In this document: positions 25,302 to 33,519 of the stretch, piece after piece
Layout of the letters: each line of letters begins with the position of its first letter
Position numbering within the stretch: position 1 is the first letter of the stretch
DNA from: Streptomyces adustus
GTDB taxonomy: Bacteria > Actinomycetota > Actinomycetes > Streptomycetales > Streptomycetaceae
Assembly: GCF_009377175.1 (NCBI RefSeq)
Contig: NZ_VJZD01000016.1
Span: 1-64,000 of the forward strand
Direction: 5' to 3'
DNA length: 64,000 bases
The notes under the pieces: generated by a model
Databases searched by the model: none
What the model was told of the DNA's origin: nothing
Seen by the model: the letters and a program-made list of their open reading frames with translations, nothing else
Position numbers and translations under genes: made by a program

Positions 25302-26495
25302 ATGGACCGAGCGGACGACGACGCACGGAAGATCCGCAGGGATCCCACCGGACCCGGCTGCCCGGTCAGCCATGGGGACGACGGTACGTGGCAGGTGCGC
25401 GGCTACTCGGCGGCGCGCGCCGTTCTGCGCAGCACCGGCACCGTGCAGGCAGGCCTGGGCATCGAGACCGTCGAGAAGCTGCCCGCCCGGATCCGGCGGC
25501 CGGTGCTGTACCGCGACGGGCCCGAACACCGGGAACACCGTCGTCAGACCGCCCGCTACTTCACACCCCGCCGCGTGGACGAGCACTACCGGGAACTCAC
25601 CGAACGCGTCACGCAGAAGCACCTCGACGCCCTGCGCACCGAGGGCGAGGCCTGGCTGGAGGACCTCACCTTCGGCGTCTCGATCGACGTGGCGTGCGGG
25701 GTGATCGGCCTGACCCACAGCAGACCGGGCATTCAGGGCCGCCTGGAGCGCTTCTTCCCCGAGAAGTTCGGCAAGCCCGGGTTCACCAGTCCGCACGGGA
25801 TCTACTGGTTGTTCCGCCAGAACAGCAACTGGCTGCGGATCTACTTCGCCGACGTCCGCCCGGCCGTCCGCGCCCACCGTGAACGCCCCGCCGACAACCT
25901 GATCTCCCACCTGATCGCGGAAGGCTGCTCGAACCCCGAGATCCTCGGCGAATGCCTCACCTACGCCGCTGCCGGAATGATCACCACCCGCGAGTTCATC
26001 TCCGTCGCCGCATGGCATCTCTTCACCGACGCCGCCCTGCGCGAGCGCTACTCGAACGGGAACGAGACCGAACGCCTCGCGGTGATCCACGAGATCCTGC
26101 GCCTGGAACCCGTGGTCGCCCGGCTGAGCCGGCGGACCACCGGCTCCGTCGAGGTGCCGGGCTCCGACGGCCCGGTCACCGTGCCCGCCGGCGCGCTCGT
26201 CGACATCCTCGTGGACGACGCCAACACCGACCCGGAGGCTGTGGGTGCCACGCCCACGGCGGTCTGCCCCGGTCGGCCGGCGACGACCGGGCGGTACGCG
26301 GCCGCCCTGTCCTTCGGCGACGGACCGCACCGCTGCCCCGGTGCGGACATCGCCATGATGGAGACCAACGTCTTCCTCGGCCACCTCTTCGCCCTGGAGG
26401 GCATCCGCATGCTCACACCGCCCCGCGTCACGTTCCAGGACGAGATAGGGGGTTATGTGATCCGCGGACTGCGCGTGGCCGTCGACCGAGGGTGA
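25302..26495 (+). CDS. Cytochrome P450, stand-alone
   Basis: A 397-residue P450 with the haem loop FGDGPHRCPGAD (Cys345), the ExxR helix EILR, and an I helix AAAGMITTRE that has MITT instead of the usual acid-Thr pair. WLFRQNSNWLRIYFADVRPA is a distinctive F/G region. The ATG at 25302 has GGAGG nine bases upstream; an in-frame ATG at 25242 is less likely. There is no ferredoxin, reductase or biosynthetic gene beside it. The altered I-helix acid may mean unusual chemistry such as peroxide use. The substrate is unknown. Confidence 0.93.
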   Translation: MDRADDDARKIRRDPTGPGCPVSHGDDGTWQVRGYSAARAVLRSTGTVQAGLGIETVEKLPARIRRPVLYRDGPEHREHRRQTARYFTPRRVDEHYRELTERVTQKHLDALRTEGEAWLEDLTFGVSIDVACGVIGLTHSRPGIQGRLERFFPEKFGKPGFTSPHGIYWLFRQNSNWLRIYFADVRPAVRAHRERPADNLISHLIAEGCSNPEILGECLTYAAAGMITTREFISVAAWHLFTDAALRERYSNGNETERLAVIHEILRLEPVVARLSRRTTGSVEVPGSDGPVTVPAGALVDILVDDANTDPEAVGATPTAVCPGRPATTGRYAAALSFGDGPHRCPGADIAMMETNVFLGHLFALEGIRMLTPPRVTFQDEIGGYVIRGLRVAVDRG

Positions 26496-26645
26496 TGCCC
26501 TGCCGTCCGTGTCCTGGAGGCTCGTTCAAGAAGGTGACGCCCGCGCCGAACCCTCGGGTCGTGACCGAGCCCGTCGGATTCCGGGATGCATGATGGCAGC
26601 CCACGGCCGCCCGACTTCCCCCTTCGCGGGGCATGGGGGTTCACC

Positions 26646-28127
26646 TTGTCCGTACCCGCCCCGCGTACCCGGACCGCCACCGGATCCGCGCTCGCCGCAC
26701 TTGCCGCGCTCGCCCTGGCGGCAGGGTGCGGCGCGCCGCGTACCGAGGCGACCGCGCTCGCCCGTTCGCAGCCGGCCTCCGTCCCCGTGCCGAGCGTCTC
26801 CCCGTCGCCGGCCCTCACCGCGCGGGCGACGGAGGACCTGCGCAACCCCCCGCAGGTCGTGAGCCACGACGGACTGCTCAAGACCCGGATCGTCGTCGAG
26901 CGCAGGAAGGTGCGCCTGGCGGGGCGCGAGCTGTGGGCCCTGACGTACAACGGGATGTACATGCCGCCCACGCTGCGCCTGCGGCCCGGGGACCGGATGG
27001 AGGTCTCCTTCGAGAACAGGCTCGACGAGCAGACGAACCTGCACGTGCACGGCATGCACGTCTCCCCCGTCGGCGATTCGGACAACATCTTTCTGACGGT
27101 CGAGCCGGGCAAGTCGTCCACCTACAGGTACGCCTTCCCTAAGAGCCTGGAACCGGGCACGTACTGGTACCACCCGCACCCGCACACGCTCTCCGCCGGC
27201 CAGACCGCGGGGGGCATGGCCGGTCTGATCGTGGTCGACGGTCTCGACGACTATCTGCCCGCGGCGCTGCGCGGGATCACGGAACGCGTCGTCGCGCTCA
27301 AGGACTTCCAGCTCGTGGGAGACGAGGTCAAGACCGCGAACCTGAAGATCGGCGCCCCCACGACCCGTACCGTCAACGGGCAGCTCGACCCGCGGATCCG
27401 GATCAGGCCCGGCGAGACCCAGTTGTGGCGCCTCGCGAACATCGGGGCCAACATCTTCTACAAGGTGCAGCTGCCGGGCACCCGGTTCCATGTCGTCGCC
27501 CAGGACGGCTACCCGGTGAACCGCGTCTACTCCGTCGACTCCCTGGTCATCCCCGCCGGCGCCCGCTACGACGTGCTCGTCCAGGGCCCGAAGGCCGGAG
27601 TGTCGGAGCTGCGGACCCTGCCGTACAACACCGGCAAGGCCGGCAACCAGTTCCCCCTGGCGACCCTGGCCACGGTCCGCTCCGAAGGCGAACCCATGCG
27701 GCCCGCGACCCTGCCCACCACCTTCGCCCCGGTGGACGATCTCGGGAAGGAGCCCGTCGCGGGACGCAAGACGGTCACCTTCACGGAGAACAAGGCCGGC
27801 ACGGTCTTCTACATCAACCACAAGCTGTTCGACCATCACCGCGTCGACTTCCGGGCCAAGCTCAACACCGTCGAAGAGTGGACGATCAAGAACGACAGCG
27901 ACGAGGTCCACTCGTTCCACGTCCACACCAACGACTTCCAGGTGATGAGCATCAACGGCAAGCCGCAGACCAACTACGGCTTTCAGGACACCGTCGACGT
28001 ACCGCCGCGCGGGAACATGGTGGTGCGGATCCGGTTCCTCGACTATCCGGGCAAGACGGTCCTGCACTGCCACATCCTCAACCACGAGGACGCGGGGATG
28101 ATGGCCGTGCTCCAGATCGAGAAGTGA
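26646..28127 (+). CDS. Lipoprotein multicopper oxidase
   Basis: A 493-residue three-cupredoxin multicopper oxidase. The copper ligands are present: LHVHGMHVSP (His133/His135), YWYHPHPHT, HSFHVHTNDF, and the T1/T2 segment HCHILNHEDAGMM (His474-Cys475-His476). A TTG start at 26646 after a GGGGG box gives a standard lipoprotein signal with lipobox LAAGC; an ATG at 26586 would give an odd 20-residue N-extension. The protein should sit on the outer face of the membrane and oxidise phenols or cuprous ion with oxygen. There is no copper sensor nearby. Start choice is my judgment. Confidence 0.9.
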   Translation: MSVPAPRTRTATGSALAALAALALAAGCGAPRTEATALARSQPASVPVPSVSPSPALTARATEDLRNPPQVVSHDGLLKTRIVVERRKVRLAGRELWALTYNGMYMPPTLRLRPGDRMEVSFENRLDEQTNLHVHGMHVSPVGDSDNIFLTVEPGKSSTYRYAFPKSLEPGTYWYHPHPHTLSAGQTAGGMAGLIVVDGLDDYLPAALRGITERVVALKDFQLVGDEVKTANLKIGAPTTRTVNGQLDPRIRIRPGETQLWRLANIGANIFYKVQLPGTRFHVVAQDGYPVNRVYSVDSLVIPAGARYDVLVQGPKAGVSELRTLPYNTGKAGNQFPLATLATVRSEGEPMRPATLPTTFAPVDDLGKEPVAGRKTVTFTENKAGTVFYINHKLFDHHRVDFRAKLNTVEEWTIKNDSDEVHSFHVHTNDFQVMSINGKPQTNYGFQDTVDVPPRGNMVVRIRFLDYPGKTVLHCHILNHEDAGMMAVLQIEK

Positions 28128-28180
28128 TCGCGGACGCAGCGAGGCTCCCGGCGATCTCCCGGTCGCCGTATCACCTTGCA

Positions 28181-28215
28181 CGCGTCTACGCGTCTACGCG
28201 GCCACGCGTCTACGC
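28181..28215. repeat. GTCTACGC direct repeats
   Basis: Three copies of CGCGTCTACGC overlap in the 35 bases between the oxidase stop and the methyltransferase stop (the last overlaps its last codons). No function is obvious; a slippage-made array. Confidence 0.6.
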
Positions 28216-29043
28216 AGCGGTCCGGTGGGCGGTGACCATCAGGTACTCCCAGTCCATGGCGCCGTCGGTGAGGTGCCGCGCGGCCAGGTCGTCGAGGGCG
28301 GCGTCGAGGGCTGCCACCCGCTCGGGGTCCCCGGAGACGAAGCGGTAGGCGGCGATGGTCGGCCCGTAGCAGGCCTTGAAGAACTCCCGGAAGTCCTGCG
28401 GTCGCACGAACCGGTCCACACGCAACCGCTGCCGACGGGCGTCGACGTCGGTGACGCGGTCCCCGAACAGCGTGTGCACATGCTCCGGGTCGCCCCACAG
28501 GGGTGCCGGCTGTGCGCCGGGCGGCGGCGGGGGAACGTAGGGACGCATCGCGGTGAACATCTGCCCGATGAACCCTTCCGGGGTCCAGTTGATCAGGCCG
28601 ACGGTGCCGCCCGGGCGGCAGACCCGGACCAGTTCGTCGGCCGCCTGCTGGTGGTGCGGAGCGAACATCACGCCGACACAGGACATCACCGTGTCGAATT
28701 CTCCGTCCGCGAACGGCAGGTGCTCCGCGTCCGCCTCCCGCCAGTCCACCCGGGCGCCGCGCACCGAGGCGAGGTGGCGGCCGACCTCCAGGAGCTCGGG
28801 CGTGAGGTCGCAGGCGACGACGTCGGCGCCGAGGAGGGCGGCGGGAATGGCCGCGTTCCCAGAGCCGGCCGCGACGTCCAGGACGCTGTCGCCCTGCCGG
28901 ATGCCGCACTCCCGCACCAGCTCACCACCCAGATCATGGATGACGTGCGACGCCACGGAGGCATAGTCGCCCAGCGCCCACATCGCGCGGTGCTTCGCCT
29001 TCAGCGCGTGGTCGGCCTGGGCCGCGTCGCTCGCCTCGGTCAT
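28210..29043 (-). CDS. Class I SAM-dependent methyltransferase
   Basis: A 277-residue methyltransferase with the SAM-binding loop DVAAGSGNAAIPAALLG (from about residue 55), the acidic DLTPELLEVGRH strand, and VCRPGGTVGLINWTPEG. It resembles UbiE/menaquinone-type enzymes and the small-molecule methyltransferases of Streptomyces. The ATG at 29043 has GGAGG 6 nt upstream. The last codons overlap the GTCTACGC repeat. It is convergent with the oxidase and followed upstream by DoxX; the substrate is unknown. Confidence 0.9.
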   Translation of the reverse strand: MTEASDAAQADHALKAKHRAMWALGDYASVASHVIHDLGGELVRECGIRQGDSVLDVAAGSGNAAIPAALLGADVVACDLTPELLEVGRHLASVRGARVDWREADAEHLPFADGEFDTVMSCVGVMFAPHHQQAADELVRVCRPGGTVGLINWTPEGFIGQMFTAMRPYVPPPPPGAQPAPLWGDPEHVHTLFGDRVTDVDARRQRLRVDRFVRPQDFREFFKACYGPTIAAYRFVSGDPERVAALDAALDDLAARHLTDGAMDWEYLMVTAHRTAA

Positions 29044-29164
29044 CGAATGCCTCCGGTTTCCTGCTATTGCGGCCGGTTGTTCACACTCTGGGTTCTACCC
29101 TGCCGACCGTGTAGCGGGCGGGTACGCCACGGCCGCCACGAAACGATCACCTTCAGGTGGCCGC

Positions 29165-29722
29165 TCACAGACTCAGTGTGATCGCGGCGGCCAAGCCGCC
29201 GAGGCCGAGGGCGAACGCTGCCTCTTTCCAGCCGCCCACGCCCCACGGCAGGAAGCGGTCGGCGGCCAGTCGGCCGGGGCCGATGGCGGCGATCGCGAGG
29301 GCTACGACGGCGATGCAGACGCTGTATTCCACACCGCCGTCCGTCTCCCACAGGCCGTGGGCGCCGGTGACCGTGGCCATCGCATTGATCATGACGCCGA
29401 TCAGGGCGGCCGCCGCCAGCGGCGTCAGCAGGCCGAGGGCCAGTCCCAGGCCTCCCAGGAGTTCGGACAGACCGCCGATCGCGGCGAAGAGTTTGCCGGG
29501 TTGGTAGCCCAGGGCAGCGAATGCCTTGCCGGTCTCGGTCAGTCCCTGGCCCCCGAAGAGCCCGAAGACCTTCTGAGCCCCATGACCGGCCATCAAGAGG
29601 CCGAAGGTCAGCCGGATGAGCAGCAGACCGCAGTCGGCGGCGGTCACCACGAAGGCGGCGGTGGGCTGGGGTGCCGATGGTGTGGAACGAGCATGACGGT
29701 GCACTGTGCGTTTGGTGGACAT
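29165..29722 (-). CDS. DoxX-family membrane protein
   Basis: A 185-residue integral membrane protein of the DoxX family. LLLIRLTFGLLMAGHGAQKV and FGLFGGQGLTETGKAFAALG are the family start; GGLSELLGGLGLALGLLTPL and AALIGVMINAMATVTG follow, giving four hydrophobic helices. DoxX proteins are thought to accompany quinone or thiosulfate chemistry and redox stress; the role here is not known. A 25-residue cytoplasmic tail rich in Thr/Arg precedes the first helix. The ATG at 29722 has GGAG 8 nt upstream. Confidence 0.88.
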   Translation of the reverse strand: MSTKRTVHRHARSTPSAPQPTAAFVVTAADCGLLLIRLTFGLLMAGHGAQKVFGLFGGQGLTETGKAFAALGYQPGKLFAAIGGLSELLGGLGLALGLLTPLAAAALIGVMINAMATVTGAHGLWETDGGVEYSVCIAVVALAIAAIGPGRLAADRFLPWGVGGWKEAAFALGLGGLAAAITLSL

Positions 29723-30008
29723 GGGAAGGCTCCGGTCGGAACGCCACAACGGGCTTCCCCCCAGCTCGGGCATGGGCCGAGCACGATCGTGCGTGCGGAG
29801 GGGCCCCGCAGACACCACGATAACTCCACACTTTATTGGTGAAATTAGTGGAATATTGCGGTGCCCAGTGAGCCACAGGTCAAGGTTTTTACCCCGGTCC
29901 TCGCAGTGGCTGATCGCCATGGGGTTTGATCGGTGCCCGAGCACGACAGGAAGAACCGACGACCCGACCGATCGTCCCCGACCGATCACTTCCGACCAGG
30001 AGCACCGC

Positions 30009-31022
30009 ATGACCACGGTGGTAGCCATCGATCCTCGCGGTATGGAGCACTGCGAGACGACAGCACTGGGGGTGCTGCTGCGGCATGAAGGACTCGATCT
30101 GTCCGAGCCCATGCTGTTCGGCCTCGGCTCCGGTCTGTCCTTCGTCTACTGGGACGCCAAGAACATGGGTTTCCCCTTCCTCGGGGGACGGGTCAGGCCT
30201 TTCGACCTGACCAGGAACCTGGCCGGCAGGCTCGGGCTGGAGCTTCTGGTCCAGGAGACCACCTCCCCGCGCAAGGCATGGGATGACGTCGCGGCCCTCA
30301 TCGGCGCCGGCCGACCCGTCGGACTCCAGCTCGACAGCTACCACCTGGACTACTTCGGCTCGAAGGTCCACTTCGGCGGGCACGTCGTCGCCATGTACGG
30401 CTACGACGACCACAGCGCCTACCTGGTGGACACCGAACAGCAGGGCGGAGCGGTCTCCACCAGCCTGACCACCCTCGCCCGGGCCAGGGCCGCCCGCGGC
30501 CCGATGACCGCCAAGCACCGCTCCTTCGCGCTCACCGCGCCGACAGACCTGCCCGCCCCATACGGACAGATCGTCCCCGCCATCACTGCCTGCGCCAACG
30601 CCTTCCTCAACCCGCCCATCGCCAACCTCGGCCACCGCGGCATCGACAAAGCCGGCAAGCTGGTGCGCACCTGGCTCCAGCGCGCCGAGGACCCCCGGCG
30701 AGACCTGCCGCAGGCCGCCCTGTTGATGGAGAAGGCCGGCACCGGTGGCGCCCTGTTCCGCAACCTCTACCGCGACTTCCTAGCCGAATGCACCGGCCTG
30801 CTCGACAGCGGCCACCTGCGCACCGGCCACGCTCTGTACGCCGAGGCAGCCGCACTGTGGACGGAAGTGGCAGCACTGATCACGACGGCTGGTGAATCGG
30901 GCGATGCGCGGTACCTCGTCCAGGCCGGCTCGGTCCTCGGCGATCTCGCACGCATGGAACGCGAGGCCATGCAGGCGCTCAGCCGCCTCGGCGGTGAGAC
31001 CACCGGCACGATCCAGCCCTGA
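30009..31022 (+). CDS. BtrH-N / DUF4872 family protein
   Basis: A 337-residue protein of the BtrH type. The N-terminal papain-like (C39-like) half has EHCETTALGVLLRHEG with Cys15 and a later HFGGHVVAMYGYDD (His) and VDTEQQGG (Asp), which could make a Cys-His-Asp site; the C-terminal half is helical (DUF4872). In butirosin biosynthesis BtrH transfers a gamma-glutamyl side chain from a carrier protein to the aminoglycoside. No carrier protein or aminoglycoside gene is near, so this may be an unrelated acyl transferase or peptidase. The ATG at 30009 is the only good start. Confidence 0.8.
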   Translation: MTTVVAIDPRGMEHCETTALGVLLRHEGLDLSEPMLFGLGSGLSFVYWDAKNMGFPFLGGRVRPFDLTRNLAGRLGLELLVQETTSPRKAWDDVAALIGAGRPVGLQLDSYHLDYFGSKVHFGGHVVAMYGYDDHSAYLVDTEQQGGAVSTSLTTLARARAARGPMTAKHRSFALTAPTDLPAPYGQIVPAITACANAFLNPPIANLGHRGIDKAGKLVRTWLQRAEDPRRDLPQAALLMEKAGTGGALFRNLYRDFLAECTGLLDSGHLRTGHALYAEAAALWTEVAALITTAGESGDARYLVQAGSVLGDLARMEREAMQALSRLGGETTGTIQP

Positions 31023-31111
31023 CCGTCTTCGAGGAGTTCCGGCTTCTCGAAGGCCCGACGCTCGTCAGTCGACCCCGGCTGCGCCGGCAGCCCACCCGCT
31101 ACCTTCTCGCC

Positions 31112-31822
31112 ATGGAACGGTCGATCATTCTGAGCAACCTCGCCGCGAGCGGACGGGACACCGCCCCGCAGCGAATCACCGAACTTGCCGCCGAACTCGG
31201 CATACCGGCCGCCGACCTCTTCGTTGTCGCAGGCCACCCGGTGCCGACGGAGCTACTTCCCCCCGAGCGCGACGCCAGGGTCCTGAGGCAGTTCGCCTAC
31301 CGCATCAGTTTCTGCGACCACTCGCAGCTCGCCGCGCTGGAGGCTTTCGTCCGCTCGCTGCCCCGCGCCGCCGCTGCACAACCCCTCGTGCAGTCGGCGT
31401 GGCCGGGCGGCCATCCCGCCGAGACGAGGTTCGCCGCCGTGCTCGGCGAGCTGATCCGCAACCGCGGCTTCGGAATCCGTGAGCTGCCGTTCATGGGGCT
31501 GTCCCTCAGCACGCTGTACGGGATGGTGCGGCGCTGGGACCCGAGTCCGCACCGTCGGCAGCAGTTGTGTGCCTCAGCGGGTCCGCTGGGCTGGACCCTG
31601 CCCGATCTCTTCGCGGTCGCCGATGAGCCGTACTCGGAGGCGCTCCGTCCGATCCTGCACTGTCACCACCTGGGGCGGGTGCTCACGGCGGCCGTCCCCT
31701 TGACCACCGCTCAGCTGATCGAGACCGCACAGGAAGCGGATCGACTGAGCATGCGTGAGGACCAGGGCGTATGGCAGCCCGTCTCACAGGGATTCGCCGG
31801 GGAGTGCCCAGACCATTTCTGA
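31112..31822 (+). CDS. Hypothetical protein, 236 residues
   Basis: I do not recognise this protein. It begins MERSIILSNLAASGRDTAPQ with ITELAAELGIPAADLFVVAG, a helix-turn-helix-like stretch, then a helical, Arg/Leu-rich middle and RVLTAAVPLTTAQLIETAQE near the end. There are no membrane segments or catalytic motifs. Its frame is clean with Streptomyces codon bias. It lies 90 bp after the BtrH-like gene on the same strand, so the two could be one unit. It may act in DNA binding or be a regulator accessory; this is only a guess. Confidence 0.6.
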   Translation: MERSIILSNLAASGRDTAPQRITELAAELGIPAADLFVVAGHPVPTELLPPERDARVLRQFAYRISFCDHSQLAALEAFVRSLPRAAAAQPLVQSAWPGGHPAETRFAAVLGELIRNRGFGIRELPFMGLSLSTLYGMVRRWDPSPHRRQQLCASAGPLGWTLPDLFAVADEPYSEALRPILHCHHLGRVLTAAVPLTTAQLIETAQEADRLSMREDQGVWQPVSQGFAGECPDHF

Positions 31823-32716
31823 CAGCACTGACATCGCGACGGTCCCCGTCCGAGAGCCAGGCGAGCGTTCGCGCATCCCGTCCGGCGTGCGCTCCTCGAA
31901 CACCCGCAAAGGCACGGACCTGCGACAGCGACGCGACTGTCACCGGATGCGGGAGCCACTGCGTCCGTGACCGGCCGGCATCTACGCCAGTGGCAAGCTT
32001 CGGGCTGGTCCACGACGCCGAGCCTGGAACCGATCGCCGGGAACGCAGGTGGCAGGCCGCGGCACGGGGGTTCCGGGGCGAGATGCCGGATGACGAGGAG
32101 GGCCAGTCCGCCGCACGGGTACTGTCCCAGGAGATGTTCGTGCGCTCCGCCGACCTGCCGACCCGGGGATGACCGAACCGGGACTCGATCCGGTGCGGCG
32201 CAGGTCGGCGGGTGTGGCCGACACCCGCGTCGTGGTGTCCGCCGAGGAACTCGCGGCGATCGAAGGCGCGATCGAAGGTGTCCTCGCCCCCTACGTGACG
32301 CGCGATCCGGAACAACGACCGAGCGGTGCTCGTGGCGTCCGTACGGCATGCACAGTCGCGTGGCGAGCGCCTGCGGCACGGTCAACCACGGCATCCGCCC
32401 CATCGACGCCGTCGCCGGAGGCGCCGATGGCCACCCTCATGGGACTCAGGGCAACCCTGATCACTGCCGCCGCCGGAAAAGCCCCGTCGCTGCTCTGGCC
32501 ACTCCCCTCCCCCATACCGGGCATCCGCCTGGCTCCCGACGCCTCGCTCGTGGAGACGGTCGAAAGCGAGACCGCCGGGAGCGCCGACCGATAGGGTCCG
32601 CACGTGCGTTGATCTTCCGGGCGGCGGCCGAGCGCCACCGCAGGCGATGCGGGCGACCCTGATGGCCAGGGGGCGCCCGGCTGGTATGCCCGTCACCCCA
32701 CGCAGGAGACAGCGCG
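31823..32716. other. Long stretch with only broken or weak frames
   Basis: About 900 bp between the hypothetical gene and the nucleotidyltransferase. The plus strand shows coding-like pieces around 31990-32340 (separate entry), but no intact gene. The rest is unassignable, and no repeat or RNA was seen. Confidence 0.5.
31990..32340 (+). pseudogene. Probable regulator remnant split by a frameshift
   Basis: One frame ends RRWQAAARGFRGEMPDDEEG, QSAARVLSQEMFVRSADLPT and stops at 32170-32172. The next frame begins at an overlapping ATG (32169) MTEPGLDPVRRRSAGVADTR, VVVSAEELAAIEGAIEGVLA, PYVTRDPEQRPSG. Together they look like the second half of an ArsR-like winged-helix regulator, with a frameshift at the join. 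After about 32340 the frame loses sense. No N-terminal HTH is left. Family assignment is weak. Confidence 0.35.
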
Positions 32717-33454
32717 ATGACCGTTCAAAAACCCATGACCTTCGAGGCGTTCGTCGAGCTTGCCGCGGCCGACTCGGCTGTCGTCGGTCTGGTCCTCAAG
32801 GGCTCCCGGGCTCATGAAGGCATGACCACCGAGCACTCCGACCACGATCTGTATGTCGTCCTGGCCGGCAGCGCGGCAACGGACCTCACTCGGTTCGCGG
32901 GACACCGCACCCCGGAGCTCGACCTCGTCATCCTCTCCCTGGACGAATTCCGCGCCGTCGGCATGCCCGGCTTCGAGCGGTACGCCCTCGCCCGCGCGCG
33001 AATCGTGCTCGACCGGCTTGACGGAGGCATCGCCCAGATCCTGGCCGACAAGGCGCGGCTGGACGTGGGTGAAGCCTTCCGGACCGCGGACGATCGGCTC
33101 GACGCCTACGCCAACTCCCTCTACCGGTCGGTCAAGAACACTCGCGACGGACATGCCCTCGCTGCCCGTCTCGACGCTGCCGACAGTGTCCGGTTCCTGC
33201 TGGAGTTGCTCTTTGCTCTGGACCGCCGCCCCCGCCCTTACAACAAGTACCTGGAGTGGGAGCTCGCTCGATTCCCGCTCCCCGGCTGGGACACCGGACA
33301 GCTGCTCGACACCGTGAGCCTCATCTCGGCCACAGGCGACGTGTCCGCGCAGCGCCGCCTCTTTGCCCGGGTCGAGGCGGTGACGCGACAGGCCGGACAC
33401 GGCGCGGTCCTGGACGCATGGGGTCCGCACCTCCACCTCATGCGACCGGCGTAG
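32717..33454 (+). CDS. Nucleotidyltransferase-fold protein
   Basis: A 245-residue protein with the Pol-beta-type nucleotidyltransferase site LVLKGSRAHEGMTTEHSDHD: Gly29-Ser30 and Asp42-x-Asp44, which bind metal and nucleotide. A helical C-terminal half (RFLLELLFALDRRPRPYNKY) follows, as in aminoglycoside nucleotidyltransferases and minimal NTases. The ATG at 32717 has AGGAG about 10 nt upstream. It could adenylylate a drug or act as a toxin-type NTase. There is no adjacent HEPN/MNT partner. The exact target is unknown. Confidence 0.78.
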   Translation: MTVQKPMTFEAFVELAAADSAVVGLVLKGSRAHEGMTTEHSDHDLYVVLAGSAATDLTRFAGHRTPELDLVILSLDEFRAVGMPGFERYALARARIVLDRLDGGIAQILADKARLDVGEAFRTADDRLDAYANSLYRSVKNTRDGHALAARLDAADSVRFLLELLFALDRRPRPYNKYLEWELARFPLPGWDTGQLLDTVSLISATGDVSAQRRLFARVEAVTRQAGHGAVLDAWGPHLHLMRPA

Positions 33455-33519
33455 CAGTGTCCGGCCCGCAGTCCAGTCGCCCGAGAGGGCGTTGTCGGAC
33501 GTGGTCCGCCCGACAAGGC

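Noticed and set aside
26526-28181. 551-codon minus-strand frame over the copper oxidase
   Set aside because: Antisense shadow of a gene with clear copper motifs.
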